Source: Neisseria sp.
GTDB taxonomy: Bacteria; Pseudomonadota; Gammaproteobacteria; Burkholderiales; Neisseriaceae
DNA length: 64,000 bases
Direction of reading: 5' to 3'
Assembly: GCF_030523955.1 (NCBI RefSeq)
Contig: NZ_JAUNHL010000002.1
Coordinates: 1-64,000 of the forward strand
Program-made: the position numbers and the translations under genes
Part shown: one piece after another, positions 43,230 through 52,050 of the stretch
Layout: every line of letters begins with the position of its first letter
How positions within the stretch are numbered: position 1 is the stretch's first letter
Notes under the pieces: generated by a model
Told to the model about the DNA's origin: nothing
The model's database searches: none
The model's input: the letters and a program-made list of their open reading frames with translations, nothing else

Positions 43230-44125
43230 TGTATGCAATGTTGGGCGATGTGCGTTTTGAGGTATTGAACAGCTTTACATCATTGGAGGCGGATCACGCT
43301 GCGGCCTTTGCTAAACATGATGTTTTGCAGGGGCGGCCGCGCCTGCAGGCGATGGGCAACGATCTGACGACGCTGCGTTTTAGTCTGAAGCTGCACTGGA
43401 AGCTGGGCAACCCGGATACGGCCTATAACGGCTTGCTGTCCGCTAAAGAAAGCCAGCAGGCGCAGGCGTTGGTGTATGGCAGCGGCCGCTTCGTGGGCTG
43501 GTTTGTAATCGAGCGGCTGACCGAGCGCACGCTGATGCAGGACGGCCGGGGCCGCACGGCGGCGCGCGAAGTGGACGTGGAGCTGACCGAATTTGCGGGC
43601 GACCCGAATAACCCGCTGCCCACGCCTGCGGTGATGCAGGCGGGAAAGAACCCGCTGTTGTCGCTGCTGCCCGAATCTGTGCAGGCACAAGCATCGGACA
43701 TCATGCAGGCAGTGGAAAAAGGCGTGCAGGTTTACCGCGCCGCCGAAAGCGGCATCGACGAGATGCAGCGACTAATAAATGCCGCCAAAGACCTGAGCAA
43801 CGATACGGCGGGTGCGCTGGCGCTGGTGAGCGATGCGCTGGGCATCGGCGGCGGCGTATTGGGTAAACTCAATACCCTGCCGCAGGTAACCAGCCTTATC
43901 GGCGACTTGTCAGGCGTGGCGGTGCTTGCGGCGCAGGCGTCGCAAGCCGCAGCGGAATTGGGCGGCGCGGTGGGCAGCCTGCGAACGGCCGTTGAAAGCG
44001 ATAGCTTGATTGATTGGTTAGACGGCGGAGCGAAGGCAGTAGAAAGTGCAGCATCTGCCCTGATTGACGGCTCGGCTGCGGTGGAAACCTTAACGGGCTA
44101 TTTGGCGGCAAGGAGGGATTTATGA
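43229..44125 (+). CDS. tail protein with P2 gpU-like N-terminus
   Basis: The first about 125 residues match P2 gpU, a tail terminator or tube-tip protein (MYAMLGDVRFEVLNSFTSLEADHA and YGSGRFVGWFVIERLTERTL read in parts). The remaining 170 residues are Ala-rich helical and may be the DNA-circularisation-like region of Mu gp43-type proteins. Overlaps the tape measure stop by 1 bp and gpX by 4 bp. Confidence 0.82.
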   Translation: MYAMLGDVRFEVLNSFTSLEADHAAAFAKHDVLQGRPRLQAMGNDLTTLRFSLKLHWKLGNPDTAYNGLLSAKESQQAQALVYGSGRFVGWFVIERLTERTLMQDGRGRTAAREVDVELTEFAGDPNNPLPTPAVMQAGKNPLLSLLPESVQAQASDIMQAVEKGVQVYRAAESGIDEMQRLINAAKDLSNDTAGALALVSDALGIGGGVLGKLNTLPQVTSLIGDLSGVAVLAAQASQAAAELGGAVGSLRTAVESDSLIDWLDGGAKAVESAASALIDGSAAVETLTGYLAARRDL

Positions 44126-44340
44126 GTGCGGTTATCCGCTACACCACCCGCGACGGTGACCGTTGGGATTTGATTGCCCACAAGCATTACGGCAACGCGC
44201 TGCTGGTTGACGGCCTGATGGCGGCCAACCCGCATCTGCCGCTGGCCGAAGAGTTTAAAAGCGGGTTAACGGTGTTCGTGCCAGTGTTGGAAGCCAAACC
44301 GAAAAACAGCCAAGAGGATTTGCCGCCGTGGATGCGCTGA
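44122..44340 (+). CDS. tail protein X (P2 gpX-like, LysM-type)
   Basis: The 72-residue product reads YTTRDGDRWDLIAHKHYGNALLVDGLMAANPHL, a LysM-like fold typical of gpX, a small baseplate-hub protein. It overlaps gpD by 13 bp. Confidence 0.9.
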   Translation: MSAVIRYTTRDGDRWDLIAHKHYGNALLVDGLMAANPHLPLAEEFKSGLTVFVPVLEAKPKNSQEDLPPWMR

Positions 44341-45431
44341 GTGCTTTTATCAATCTTAACGGCTTGGCGGGAAGCGGTAATACGCACCCGGTTACCAAGC
44401 CGGACTTTGTGCTCAAATACGAGCAAAAAGACATCACTGGCGACATCGAGCCTTATCTGCTGTCGCTTACCTACACCGATTATCTCGGCGAGCAATCCGA
44501 CGAGCTGGAAGTGCAGTTTGAAGACACCGACGGCCGCTGGTTGCGCGGCTGGTATCCCGAGCAGGGCGACGCGCTCGCTTTGAGTATCGGCGACCAGTTC
44601 ACGGGGTTGGTGGCTTTGGGCAGCTTTGAAATCGCCGAAATCGAGTATAACCACCCGCCGAGCACGGTGTCGCTGAAAGCATTGGCTACGGGTATTACCA
44701 AAGCCAACCGCACCCTGCAACCCAAAGCCTATGAAAAAACCACGCTGGCAAAAATTGTGCGGATGGTGGCAGGCCGTCTGAAACTGAAAGTGGACGGTGA
44801 ATGCGAACACATCGACATCGAGCGCGTGACCCAATATCAGGAGCGCGACATCGAGTTTCTGGCGCGCTTGGCCAAACAATACGGCCACACCTTTAAAATC
44901 GTCGGCGACACGTTGGTTTTTATGAGCAACGCCAAGTTGGCCGAGCGCGAACCGGTGGCTGCGTTGGAGCCTGCCGACATGATCAGCATCCGCCTGCGCG
45001 ACTTGATTAAGGGCGTGCCCGATAAGGCGGTGGTGTCGGGCTACGACCCTAAGACCAAGCAAAACATTACCACCACCCGCACGGCCAAGCCGCGCCGGAA
45101 GAAAGCCAAACACACAACATCTGGGGATACGCTCAAAATCATCGCCAACAAGGGCGAGAGCCAGGCGCAGGTTAACGCACGCGCCGATGCCGCACTCGCA
45201 GACGCCCAAGACGAGCAATGCGCGGGCGATATTACGGTGGTGGGCAACGCCAAACTGGTGGCCGGGCAAGTGATAATGCTGAAAAACCACGGCAAGTTCA
45301 GCGGCCGCTATATGGTCAAACAGGCGCGCCACAGTTACAGCCGCCGCGGTGGCTACGCCACAGACCTCGAAATCAAGATGCTGGAATACATCCCCGAAGA
45401 AGAGGAGCGTGCAGATGTTGCCCAATCATGA
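44328..45431 (+). CDS. baseplate hub protein (P2 gpD, phage late control D family)
   Basis: The 367-residue protein forms the hub at the tube tip. Family features include DIEPYLLSLTYTDYLGEQSDELEVQFEDTDG (in parts, near residues 39-69) and a second beta domain with YQERDIEFLARLAKQYGHTFKIV near residue 169. The name refers to the P2 gene; it is structural, not a late regulator. An AGGCCGTCTGAA lies inside (44771-44782). Confidence 0.9.
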   Translation: MDALSAFINLNGLAGSGNTHPVTKPDFVLKYEQKDITGDIEPYLLSLTYTDYLGEQSDELEVQFEDTDGRWLRGWYPEQGDALALSIGDQFTGLVALGSFEIAEIEYNHPPSTVSLKALATGITKANRTLQPKAYEKTTLAKIVRMVAGRLKLKVDGECEHIDIERVTQYQERDIEFLARLAKQYGHTFKIVGDTLVFMSNAKLAEREPVAALEPADMISIRLRDLIKGVPDKAVVSGYDPKTKQNITTTRTAKPRRKKAKHTTSGDTLKIIANKGESQAQVNARADAALADAQDEQCAGDITVVGNAKLVAGQVIMLKNHGKFSGRYMVKQARHSYSRRGGYATDLEIKMLEYIPEEEERADVAQS

Positions 45432-45999
45432 TTTCACGGCTACGCTGCAATTCGGTATCGTGGCCGCGGTGGACGAAGCCGGACATAGCCTGCGCGTGCG
45501 CCTGCCTGCCCTTGAGAACATGGAAACCGACTGGCTGCCGATGCTCACACCGGCAGCGGGCGGCAACCAGTTTTACAGCCTGCCGGACGAAGGCGAGCAA
45601 GTGGTGTGTCTGCTGGATGCGCGCGGCGAAAACGGCGTGGTGCTGGGGGCGACCTACAACGCCGCCGACACTCCACCGGCCGCGAGCAAAGATATGTGGA
45701 TGCGCCGTTTTAAAAACGGTACGGTGATTATGCACAACCGAAAATCCGGCGATGTGGTGGTGCAGACCAAGGGCACGGTTACCATTGATGCGCCAAACAC
45801 AGAGATCACAGGCAACGCCACCGTGATGGGGCTGTTGACCTACGTGAGCGGCATGACGGCGGGCAACGGGGGCGGCAGCTCGGCAGCGGTGATTACCGGC
45901 GACGTGGTAGTAACCGGCGACGTGGTGGCCAACGGTATCAGCCTGACCGGCCACACCCACCCCGGCGATTCCGGCGGCACCACCGGCCAGCCCAAATAG
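45415..45999 (+). CDS. baseplate assembly protein V (spike)
   Basis: The 194-residue product is the P2 gpV/Mu gp45-type membrane-piercing spike. It has an N-terminal OB-like domain (VRLPALENMETDWLPMLTPAAGGNQFY) and a C-terminal beta-helix ending with the metal-site motif GHTHPGDSGGTTGQPK. ATG 45415 lies within the gpD gene end. Confidence 0.92.
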   Translation: MLPNHDFTATLQFGIVAAVDEAGHSLRVRLPALENMETDWLPMLTPAAGGNQFYSLPDEGEQVVCLLDARGENGVVLGATYNAADTPPAASKDMWMRRFKNGTVIMHNRKSGDVVVQTKGTVTIDAPNTEITGNATVMGLLTYVSGMTAGNGGGSSAAVITGDVVVTGDVVANGISLTGHTHPGDSGGTTGQPK

Positions 46000-46072
46000 T
46001 TTAAATCCATTTAAAAGCCTTTCCGGCGGCTATCAAGCAAAATCCCTGTATCTATCAAGCGATACAGGGATT
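45999..46072 (+). promoter_or_regulatory. late promoter P-W with nested SD-hiding hairpin
   Basis: Dyad GTTTAA-ATCCAT-TTAAAA (45999-46016), AAGCC flank, -10-like CAAAAT (46038-46043), predicted start at A46050, and a perfect 12-bp hairpin (arms 46041-46052 and 46061-46072). The 3' arm holds AGGGA 6 nt before the gpW ATG (46077). The hairpin differs from the endolysin copy at a single loop base. Centre spacing is 33 bp. Confidence 0.7.
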
Positions 46073-46076
46073 TTCC

Positions 46077-46454
46077 ATGCAATACGACACGCCTATTTCC
46101 AAGCATTGGCAGCTCTTGCCCGGCGGCAGCGGCTTGGCGCAGGGCGTGGACGATATCGACCTGTGTATCCACAACATCTTGTCCACCCGTAAAGGCTCGG
46201 ACGTTACCCGCCCCGAATTCGGCAGCGACTACTTCGATTATATCGATACCCCGGAAGATGTGTTTGTGCCCAATGCCGTGCGCGAAGTGGCGCTGTCCAT
46301 CAAAACATGGGAGCCGCGTGCGGTATTGGAGCGGGTGTCGTTTGAGGGTAATGCGCCGCACATCATGATGACGGTGCATTGGCGCGTAGCCGACGACGTG
46401 GCGGGCTCTATTAATACCACATCCGTTACCTTGGAGCGTGCATCATGGATTTAA
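46077..46454 (+). CDS. baseplate wedge protein W (gp25-like)
   Basis: The 125-residue product has the gp25 lysozyme-like wedge fold: GVDDIDLCIHNILSTRKGSDVTRPEFGSDYFDYID (in parts, residues 23-58). It initiates sheath assembly on the baseplate. First gene of the third late unit; overlaps gpJ by 10 bp. Confidence 0.92.
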   Translation: MQYDTPISKHWQLLPGGSGLAQGVDDIDLCIHNILSTRKGSDVTRPEFGSDYFDYIDTPEDVFVPNAVREVALSIKTWEPRAVLERVSFEGNAPHIMMTVHWRVADDVAGSINTTSVTLERASWI

Positions 46455-47587
46455 GCAAGGTTACCCGCGCCGACGTTAAGGTCGTGGATGATGACTTGGC
46501 CAAAGTGCTGGCTGACACCATCGCCGACTATGAGGCGCGCAGCGGTAAAGTCTTGCAGCCCGCTCATATCGAGCGCCTGCTGATTAACACCTACGCCTAC
46601 CGCGAGATGCTGGTGCGCAAGGCGTTTAACGAAGCCTACCGCCAGCAGCACCCGCGCTTTGCCACAGGATTGATGCTGGATTTATGCGGAGATGATGTTA
46701 ATACGCCGCGGCTTGAGGCATCGACCGCGCGTTGCACCATCCGTTTTTCTGCCGCTTTGAGCGGTGTTCAGACGGCTTTTATCCCGATCGGTACGTTGGT
46801 TTCTGTGGGGGAGGTTTCGTTCGCCACCGTTGAGGCAGGTACCTTAACCGCAGCGCGTAAAACGCTGGATTTGCAAGCGGTATGCACGCAAAGCGGTGCA
46901 GTGGGAAACGGCTGGTCAGCCGGGCAGATTAACACTTTACCGCCGGCATTTTCGGGCGATGTAGAAATCAAGGCCGCCAATATTACCGTGCCGACTGGCG
47001 GCGCAGATGTGGAATCTGACGATGCTTATCGTGAGCGTATTATGCTGGCACCGGAAAGTTTTTCGGTGGCCGGCCCGGTGGGTGGTTACGAGTATTTCGC
47101 CCGACGCGTCAGCCCGACCATCTGCGATGTTTATGTGGATAACCTCAAAACGGATGCCGGAGAACCCATCGGTGGGCAGGTGCGGGTAACGGTGTTAACC
47201 AAAAACGGCCTGCCCGCGGAAGAGCTGCTGGGCGAGGTGCACAAAGCCTTGTCCGGCGAGCGCGTGCGGCCGCTGTGCGACACCGTTACCGTGGCGGCCC
47301 CGGTACCGGTCGATTACGCGCTCGATGCGGAGCTGGTTTTGTTTACGGGTGCCAACGCCGCCGAGGCGGTGGCCGAGGCACAGGCGGCATGGGCAGCGTA
47401 TGAATCCGCCCGCCGCGAGCAGTTGGGCCTGGACATCGTGCCTTTGGATATCCAAACCGTGCTTAAAGTGTCGGGGGTTTATAACGTGGTGCTGGCCAAC
47501 CTGCCGCTTAAGGTGGTGGCCGCCAATCAGTGGGCGCGCTGCACATCGGTGCGTATCCGCGCCGCCGACCAGCAGGCGGAGGGCTAG
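46445..47587 (+). CDS. baseplate protein J
   Basis: The 380-residue product is the P2 gpJ/Mu gp47 family wedge subunit. Conserved stretches include TYAYREMLVRKAFNEAYRQQHPRFATG near residue 49, the TGGADVESDDAYRERIMLAPES motif near residue 185, and VDNLKTDAGEPIGGQVRVTVL. An uptake-like TTCAGACGGC lies at 46768. Confidence 0.93.
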   Translation: MDLSKVTRADVKVVDDDLAKVLADTIADYEARSGKVLQPAHIERLLINTYAYREMLVRKAFNEAYRQQHPRFATGLMLDLCGDDVNTPRLEASTARCTIRFSAALSGVQTAFIPIGTLVSVGEVSFATVEAGTLTAARKTLDLQAVCTQSGAVGNGWSAGQINTLPPAFSGDVEIKAANITVPTGGADVESDDAYRERIMLAPESFSVAGPVGGYEYFARRVSPTICDVYVDNLKTDAGEPIGGQVRVTVLTKNGLPAEELLGEVHKALSGERVRPLCDTVTVAAPVPVDYALDAELVLFTGANAAEAVAEAQAAWAAYESARREQLGLDIVPLDIQTVLKVSGVYNVVLANLPLKVVAANQWARCTSVRIRAADQQAEG

Positions 47588-47590
47588 ACA

Positions 47591-48169
47591 GTGAAGAAAC
47601 TGAGCTACGCCGCCGTGATCGAGCGTGACCAACGTTACAAGATGCTGGCCGACCTCGGTCTGCGAATGAGCGATGTTGATGCGGCCCGGCTGATGCCGCG
47701 CCTAATTAATCTGGTTGCCCCCGAGCATTTGGAGCTGCTCGCCGAGAGCCGCAGCATACTGGGCGCTGACGGCTATTGGTTGGCCGAAAGCGACCAAATG
47801 CGCCGCCGTCTGATTAAAGGTGCATACGAACTGCACCGCTACAAAGGCACGCCGTGGGCTATCCGCGAAATCGTGCGCCGCTTGGGTTTCGGCGAAGTGC
47901 AGATTATCGAAGGTATGGGCGGTAAACGGCACAACGGCGAAATCGTGCGAGATGGCCGCTACGCCTACGGCCACAGCGACCGGTGGGCGCATTACCGCAT
48001 CATCATGAACAACGTGATTACCAACGACCAAGCCGCGCTGCTGCGCCATACCTTGAGAGCCTTCGCGCCGGCACGCTGCGTGCTGGCCGCGCTCGACTAT
48101 CAGGCCAGTGCATTGAGACACAACGGCCGCGCCCGCCGCGACGGCCAATTCAACAGAGGAACCGCATAA
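47591..48169 (+). CDS. tail protein I
   Basis: The 192-residue product belongs to the P2 gpI/Mu gp48 family, joining baseplate and fibres (LPRLINLVAPEHLELLAESRSILGADGYWLAES and the TPWAIREIVRRLGFGEVQI motif). The start is GTG at 47591. It abuts the fibre gene directly. Confidence 0.9.
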   Translation: MKKLSYAAVIERDQRYKMLADLGLRMSDVDAARLMPRLINLVAPEHLELLAESRSILGADGYWLAESDQMRRRLIKGAYELHRYKGTPWAIREIVRRLGFGEVQIIEGMGGKRHNGEIVRDGRYAYGHSDRWAHYRIIMNNVITNDQAALLRHTLRAFAPARCVLAALDYQASALRHNGRARRDGQFNRGTA

Positions 48170-49741
48170 ATGGCAAACTTAACCGAAACCAGCCGCTGGG
48201 AAGCGGGGATTTACCAGCTCGAAACCTCCGACCCTGTGATGGGCGGCCCCAACGGTATCGACAACCGCCCCGCGCGCGAGCTGGCCAACCGCACACTGTG
48301 GCTGAAAAACGAAATCACCAAAGCCGTACAAAGCATCGGCACCAACAAAACCGCCGCCGACGGTGCCATCGCCCTCAAAGCCGATGCGGCCACTGTGTTC
48401 ACCGCAGGCGCAGGCCTGACAGGCGGCGGCAGCTTGGCCGCAGGCCGCAGTTTCGCGCTGGCCACACCGTCCACGCTCAACGGCAGCACCGCCAACTGGG
48501 TGGGCAACGGCGCCACCGGCCACACGCACGAGCTGTCCAAAGCCACACCCACATTGGCGGGCGTGGTCAAGCTGGTTAATGTGTTGGATTCGTCTGCCGC
48601 CGACGCGGCGGTTTCGGCGGCAATGGCTAAAAAACTGCAAGACGAAAAACTCGGCAACAGCGGCAACCAAACTATCAGCGGACAGTTAAATATATTTCGT
48701 AACGCATGGGAGAAGATTCGCTTCAGTAATGCTGATGGCAGCTTTTGGCGTTTTGAATCGGCACCGGTAAGTAGCGGTGAAAACGGCGCACGATTTAATT
48801 ATGTCTTTACAGGTGCAGACGGATCTGAGGTTGGCCGGATCTCTTTCCCGCGTGTATCGACTGGTGAGACAGTTGCTTATCAAAGTTGGGTTAGTACGCA
48901 AATCGGTGCTGCTGTAATGCTCACCGGCAACCAAACTATAGAGGGCACAAAAACATTTTCCGCGCGACCGGTTTTCCCCGCCGGTATCAGATTATCCGCC
49001 GTAAATAAAGACGGATGGGCCGAACTTGGTATGGGGCCGAACGATATCTATATGCGCAACCCTGCCAGCAGTAAAGTACTGCAACTCAAAGACGATGGCA
49101 CATTGGCATACAGTAACGACAAAATCATGTTGGCCACCGATAAAGCCAGTACGACGGCTGCCGGAATTGTGCAGCTATCGGCGGCGACTAACTCGACTGC
49201 CGTCAATCTGGCCGCTACCCCGTCGGCGGTTAAGGCTGCTCATGATTTGGCGGCCGCCGCCGCTCCGTCGGGAGCTGTGGCATTTTTTGCCGGCCAAGCT
49301 GCGCCGACCGGTTGGCTAAAGGCCAACGGTGCAGCAGTGAGCCGTACTGTGTATGCCGCTTTGTTTGCCGCCATCGGCACGCGCTACGGCGCAGGAGACG
49401 GCAGTACTACTTTCAATTTACCTGATTTGCGCGGATTGTTCCTGCGGGCTTTAGATGAAGGTAAGGGGATAGACGTTGGTCGTGTTTTAGGCTCGCACCA
49501 AACCGATGCGATGCAGCGCTGGTCTGCTGAGTTTACTTATCAGCGCGCCCAGATTAACGGGGTGGAAACCGTTAACGGTGGCATCCAATTTGTATCGACT
49601 GCCTACGGTACGCCCCAGCCGGCGTCTAACGGTTGGGCGGTATCGCGAGCGATTATCGGGCCGGATGTCAATAATTCTGCTCGCGTCGCCGGCGAAACCC
49701 GGCCGACCAATATGGCGTTACTGGCCTGTATTAAGATTTAA
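48170..49741 (+). CDS. tail fibre protein with collar domain
   Basis: The 523-residue product has the P2 H-like N-terminus (ETSRWEAGIYQLETSDPVMGGPNGIDNRPARELANRTLWL, in parts) that binds the baseplate. A repetitive shaft follows, and a C-terminal phage collar domain (GWLKANGAAVSRTVYAALFAAIGTRYGAGDGSTTFNLPDLRG). It should bind a surface receptor. The next gene is its probable chaperone. Confidence 0.9.
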   Translation: MANLTETSRWEAGIYQLETSDPVMGGPNGIDNRPARELANRTLWLKNEITKAVQSIGTNKTAADGAIALKADAATVFTAGAGLTGGGSLAAGRSFALATPSTLNGSTANWVGNGATGHTHELSKATPTLAGVVKLVNVLDSSAADAAVSAAMAKKLQDEKLGNSGNQTISGQLNIFRNAWEKIRFSNADGSFWRFESAPVSSGENGARFNYVFTGADGSEVGRISFPRVSTGETVAYQSWVSTQIGAAVMLTGNQTIEGTKTFSARPVFPAGIRLSAVNKDGWAELGMGPNDIYMRNPASSKVLQLKDDGTLAYSNDKIMLATDKASTTAAGIVQLSAATNSTAVNLAATPSAVKAAHDLAAAAAPSGAVAFFAGQAAPTGWLKANGAAVSRTVYAALFAAIGTRYGAGDGSTTFNLPDLRGLFLRALDEGKGIDVGRVLGSHQTDAMQRWSAEFTYQRAQINGVETVNGGIQFVSTAYGTPQPASNGWAVSRAIIGPDVNNSARVAGETRPTNMALLACIKI

Positions 49742-49753
49742 AGGATTGATAAC

Positions 49754-50479
49754 ATGAATCAAGCAACTAAATTAGTATGTCAACTTGATCCGGAGGGGCA
49801 TTATATTGGTCAATCCGTCGCCGATCTTGACCCGATGGAAGAAGGAAACTGGCTGATCCCGGCGCACTGTATCGATCAACCTCAGCCTGAGCATAAGCCC
49901 GGGTTTGCCCCTAAATGGCATGGCGCTGGCTGGAGCTATGTGCCTGATCATCGGGGTCGTGAGGCTTACCGTACTTCTGACGGCCAACCTGTTGTGATTG
50001 ATACAATCGGCGAGCTGCCTGCCGGCCTAACCTTTGAGCCTCGGCCTAGTCGTCTGCACCAGTGGACAGGGATAATGTGGGAGCTGGATGCCGGCGGCCA
50101 GCAAGCCTGGCTTGTACAGTGCAAAGAGGCGAAGCTTGCGGTAATCAATACGGCTGCCCAAGCATTTATTGATAATCAAACAGGTGCCAACCAGATTCCG
50201 GCGTTTGAGATCCAAACATGGGCGCTACAGGCAGCAGAAGCCAAAGCATGGGATATGGATAAAACAGCCGCCACTCCGGTTTTGGATCGCATTGCCGCCA
50301 GTCGGGGGATTGATGCTGACAAGCTGAAGGCAGCGGCATTGCGTAAGACGCTGGCTTATGAAGTGCTAACCGCTCATGTGGCCGGACAGCGGCAGGCTTT
50401 GCAAAGTAAAGTCGAGGCTGCTAAAACGGTTGAAGCGCTAGAGAAAATCATTGTGTCTTTTACAGGTGTTGATGCATGA
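49754..50479 (+). CDS. tail fibre assembly protein
   Basis: The 241-residue product follows the fibre gene and has a typical chaperone layout: a short beta N-terminus, WHGAGWSYVPDHRG near residue 55, and a long helical C-terminal half (AEAKAWDMDKTAATPVLDRIAASRGI). I infer the role from order and layout. Confidence 0.72.
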   Translation: MNQATKLVCQLDPEGHYIGQSVADLDPMEEGNWLIPAHCIDQPQPEHKPGFAPKWHGAGWSYVPDHRGREAYRTSDGQPVVIDTIGELPAGLTFEPRPSRLHQWTGIMWELDAGGQQAWLVQCKEAKLAVINTAAQAFIDNQTGANQIPAFEIQTWALQAAEAKAWDMDKTAATPVLDRIAASRGIDADKLKAAALRKTLAYEVLTAHVAGQRQALQSKVEAAKTVEALEKIIVSFTGVDA

Positions 50480-50727
50480 AAAAATACGCGTATCAACTGC
50501 TAATTGCCGCGGACCAGCTTATCAATGCACTGTTGGGCGGCTACCCGGATGAAACCTTAAGCAGCCGGATTTATCGCAATGCCTGTCTGAAAACACCGGT
50601 CAAGCAGCGCTGGCTAATCGCTTATAAGGCGGTAAACAGTTTGTTCTTTTGGCAAGACGACCATTGCTTTTTGTCCTACCTCCGTGAACGGAGTAAAGGC
50701 CACCGGCCCGATGCTTTTGCCGAGTAA
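50476..50727 (+). CDS. small conserved phage protein of unknown function
   Basis: The 83-residue product is helical (YQLLIAADQLINALLGGYPDETLSSRIYRNA) with an FFWQDDHCFLSYLRERSKGHRPDAFAE end. Similar small proteins are often found near tail or lysis genes; none has a role I know. A host-dialect TGCCTGTCTGAA lies inside (50580-50591). It overlaps the fibre assembly gene by 4 bp. Confidence 0.65.
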   Translation: MKKYAYQLLIAADQLINALLGGYPDETLSSRIYRNACLKTPVKQRWLIAYKAVNSLFFWQDDHCFLSYLRERSKGHRPDAFAE

Positions 50728-50752
50728 ATCGTTGTGTGTTCTCTCTGTATTT

Positions 50753-50777
50753 TCCCGCTTTTTAGCGGGATTTTTTT
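50753..50777 (+). terminator. terminator ending the fibre unit
   Basis: TCCCGCT / AGCGGGA arms with a TTTTT loop are followed by seven T. The T-run also forms the left arm of the next late dyad. Confidence 0.85.
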
Positions 50778-50837
50778 ATCGCCGTTTAAAAGCCGGATGG
50801 CGATGTGAGTCAGATAATGAGCCTTATTTGAAAGGCT
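50774..50837 (+). promoter_or_regulatory. late promoter P-spike with nested SD-hiding hairpin
   Basis: Dyad TTTTAT-CGCCGT-TTAAAA (50774-50791), AAGCC flank, -10-like GATAAT (50813-50818), and predicted start at 50825-50826. A 6-bp hairpin (AGCCTT 50820-50825, AAGGCT 50832-50837) follows, whose 3' arm carries AAAGG 6 nt before the ATG at 50842. Centre spacing is 33 bp. Here the whole 5' arm lies upstream of the predicted start. Confidence 0.65.
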
Positions 50838-50841
50838 TGGC

Positions 50842-51168
50842 ATGTATACCAAGAACCTGAGGGTGGTGGCAGGGAAAGACCAATCTTTCCTTTTTAGGCT
50901 GTCCCGCAAAGACAAAAAAAAGGTTGTACGAACGGCGCTAAATGCAGATGTGGTACGGCTGGAAATCATGCCGATGTATGGTGTGGGTACCGCCATCAGG
51001 CCAATAATTATTGCGCGGCGCGACGCCATATTGATTTATTTCAGAGCAGATCAAACCGCAAACCTTGATTGGCAGGTGGCCGAATACCGACTCAGCCTGC
51101 TCAAAGAAAACATAGCCCACCCGATAGCCGATGGGCGTATTTATATCTCTACGGGTAGACAACTATGA
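50842..51168 (+). CDS. tailspike-unit protein 1, hypothetical
   Basis: The 108-residue product begins NLRVVAGKDQSFLFRLSRKDKKK and looks beta-rich, similar in style to small baseplate upper proteins that support receptor-binding proteins. First gene of the fourth late unit; overlaps the next by 4 bp. Function inferred from place only. Confidence 0.6.
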   Translation: MYTKNLRVVAGKDQSFLFRLSRKDKKKVVRTALNADVVRLEIMPMYGVGTAIRPIIIARRDAILIYFRADQTANLDWQVAEYRLSLLKENIAHPIADGRIYISTGRQL

Positions 51169-51473
51169 GTGATAAAACATTAAGTGCTACGCCGCTGAAT
51201 ATCACGCCGTACGACGTGATTGTCACCGCGGAAGAGGCAACGGTTATTCAAAGCAGCCTGTATGAACTGGCGGTGGAAAAAGGGTTGTTCAGCGGTACGA
51301 TCAGCGAGTTCTTTGCCAGTTTGAAGGGGGTGCCGGGGAAAGCGGCCAATATACGACTCGGTACGGTAACGGAAGGTGACAAAGCAGCCATCTCTGTATC
51401 GGGGACACCAGAAGATCAAGTTTGGGATGTAGTGCTGCCAGCCGGCCAGCGTTATTCAAGCACTAATTGGTAA
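51165..51473 (+). CDS. tailspike-unit protein 2, hypothetical
   Basis: The 102-residue product contains NGT-like beta motifs (IRLGTVTEGDKAAISVSGTPEDQVWDVVLPAG), common at the ends of phage fibre and neck-passage proteins. It ends SSTNW, echoed by SSLGW at the end of the next protein. A linker between baseplate and spike is possible. Confidence 0.6.
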   Translation: MSDKTLSATPLNITPYDVIVTAEEATVIQSSLYELAVEKGLFSGTISEFFASLKGVPGKAANIRLGTVTEGDKAAISVSGTPEDQVWDVVLPAGQRYSSTNW

Positions 51474-51489
51474 ACAAAAGGAGTAGTAA

Positions 51490-52041
51490 ATGAAATATGA
51501 AGTGTTTCGTGAGACCGCGCTGCCGGTTGTTTTAAAACCTTATGCAATCTATTTGATTGCCCCGGCTGAGCGCCCTGACTATGTGGAGATGTATGTCGTT
51601 GATGCGACCGGGCGAAAACCGCGCCGCCACATCAACGAGCAAGATGTCCAGGCAATGATTAACCAAGCCATTTCATCAACCGGCCAATTAACGGTTGTTG
51701 ACGACATTGCTGCGCGGGATGCCATTCTGAGTCCTAAAGGCGAAGTCATGGTGTTGGATGCCACCGGTGATCCTTCCGTGAGTACCGGCGGTGCGCGCTA
51801 TCTGTACAGCAAGGGTTCTTGGGTCAAAACGGCCGAAACCGAATCTATGGATCTTAGACTCTCTTGGGATGCCATTGAAGGTAAGCCTAATGTGAGCAAA
51901 ACGCAACTCGAAAATGCGGTTAGCCATTCTCACCAGCACGAAAATATGACCCAGCTGGGAAAAATCGGCGAAGACGTGGAAGGTAACCTGACATACGGCG
52001 GCAAAGTGGTAGGTATGCAATATTCAAGTCTAGGCTGGTAG
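51490..52041 (+). CDS. tailspike-unit protein 3 with shared N-terminal module
   Basis: The 183-residue product starts with a module of about 45 residues (VFRETALPVVLKPYAIYLIA then VDATGRKPRRHIN). The same pattern recurs at the start of the tailspike. The rest has beta-rich and helical parts and a GKPNVSKTQLENAVSHSHQHE segment near residue 134. It may be a small fibre or adaptor. GGAG precedes ATG 51490. Confidence 0.65.
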   Translation: MKYEVFRETALPVVLKPYAIYLIAPAERPDYVEMYVVDATGRKPRRHINEQDVQAMINQAISSTGQLTVVDDIAARDAILSPKGEVMVLDATGDPSVSTGGARYLYSKGSWVKTAETESMDLRLSWDAIEGKPNVSKTQLENAVSHSHQHENMTQLGKIGEDVEGNLTYGGKVVGMQYSSLGW

Positions 52042-52050
52042 TTTCATAGT

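Noticed and set aside
44187..45425. 412-codon leftward open frame
   Set aside because: Antisense to gpX, gpD and the spike gene, which have firm family matches; the frame has low-complexity His/Gln/Arg composition.
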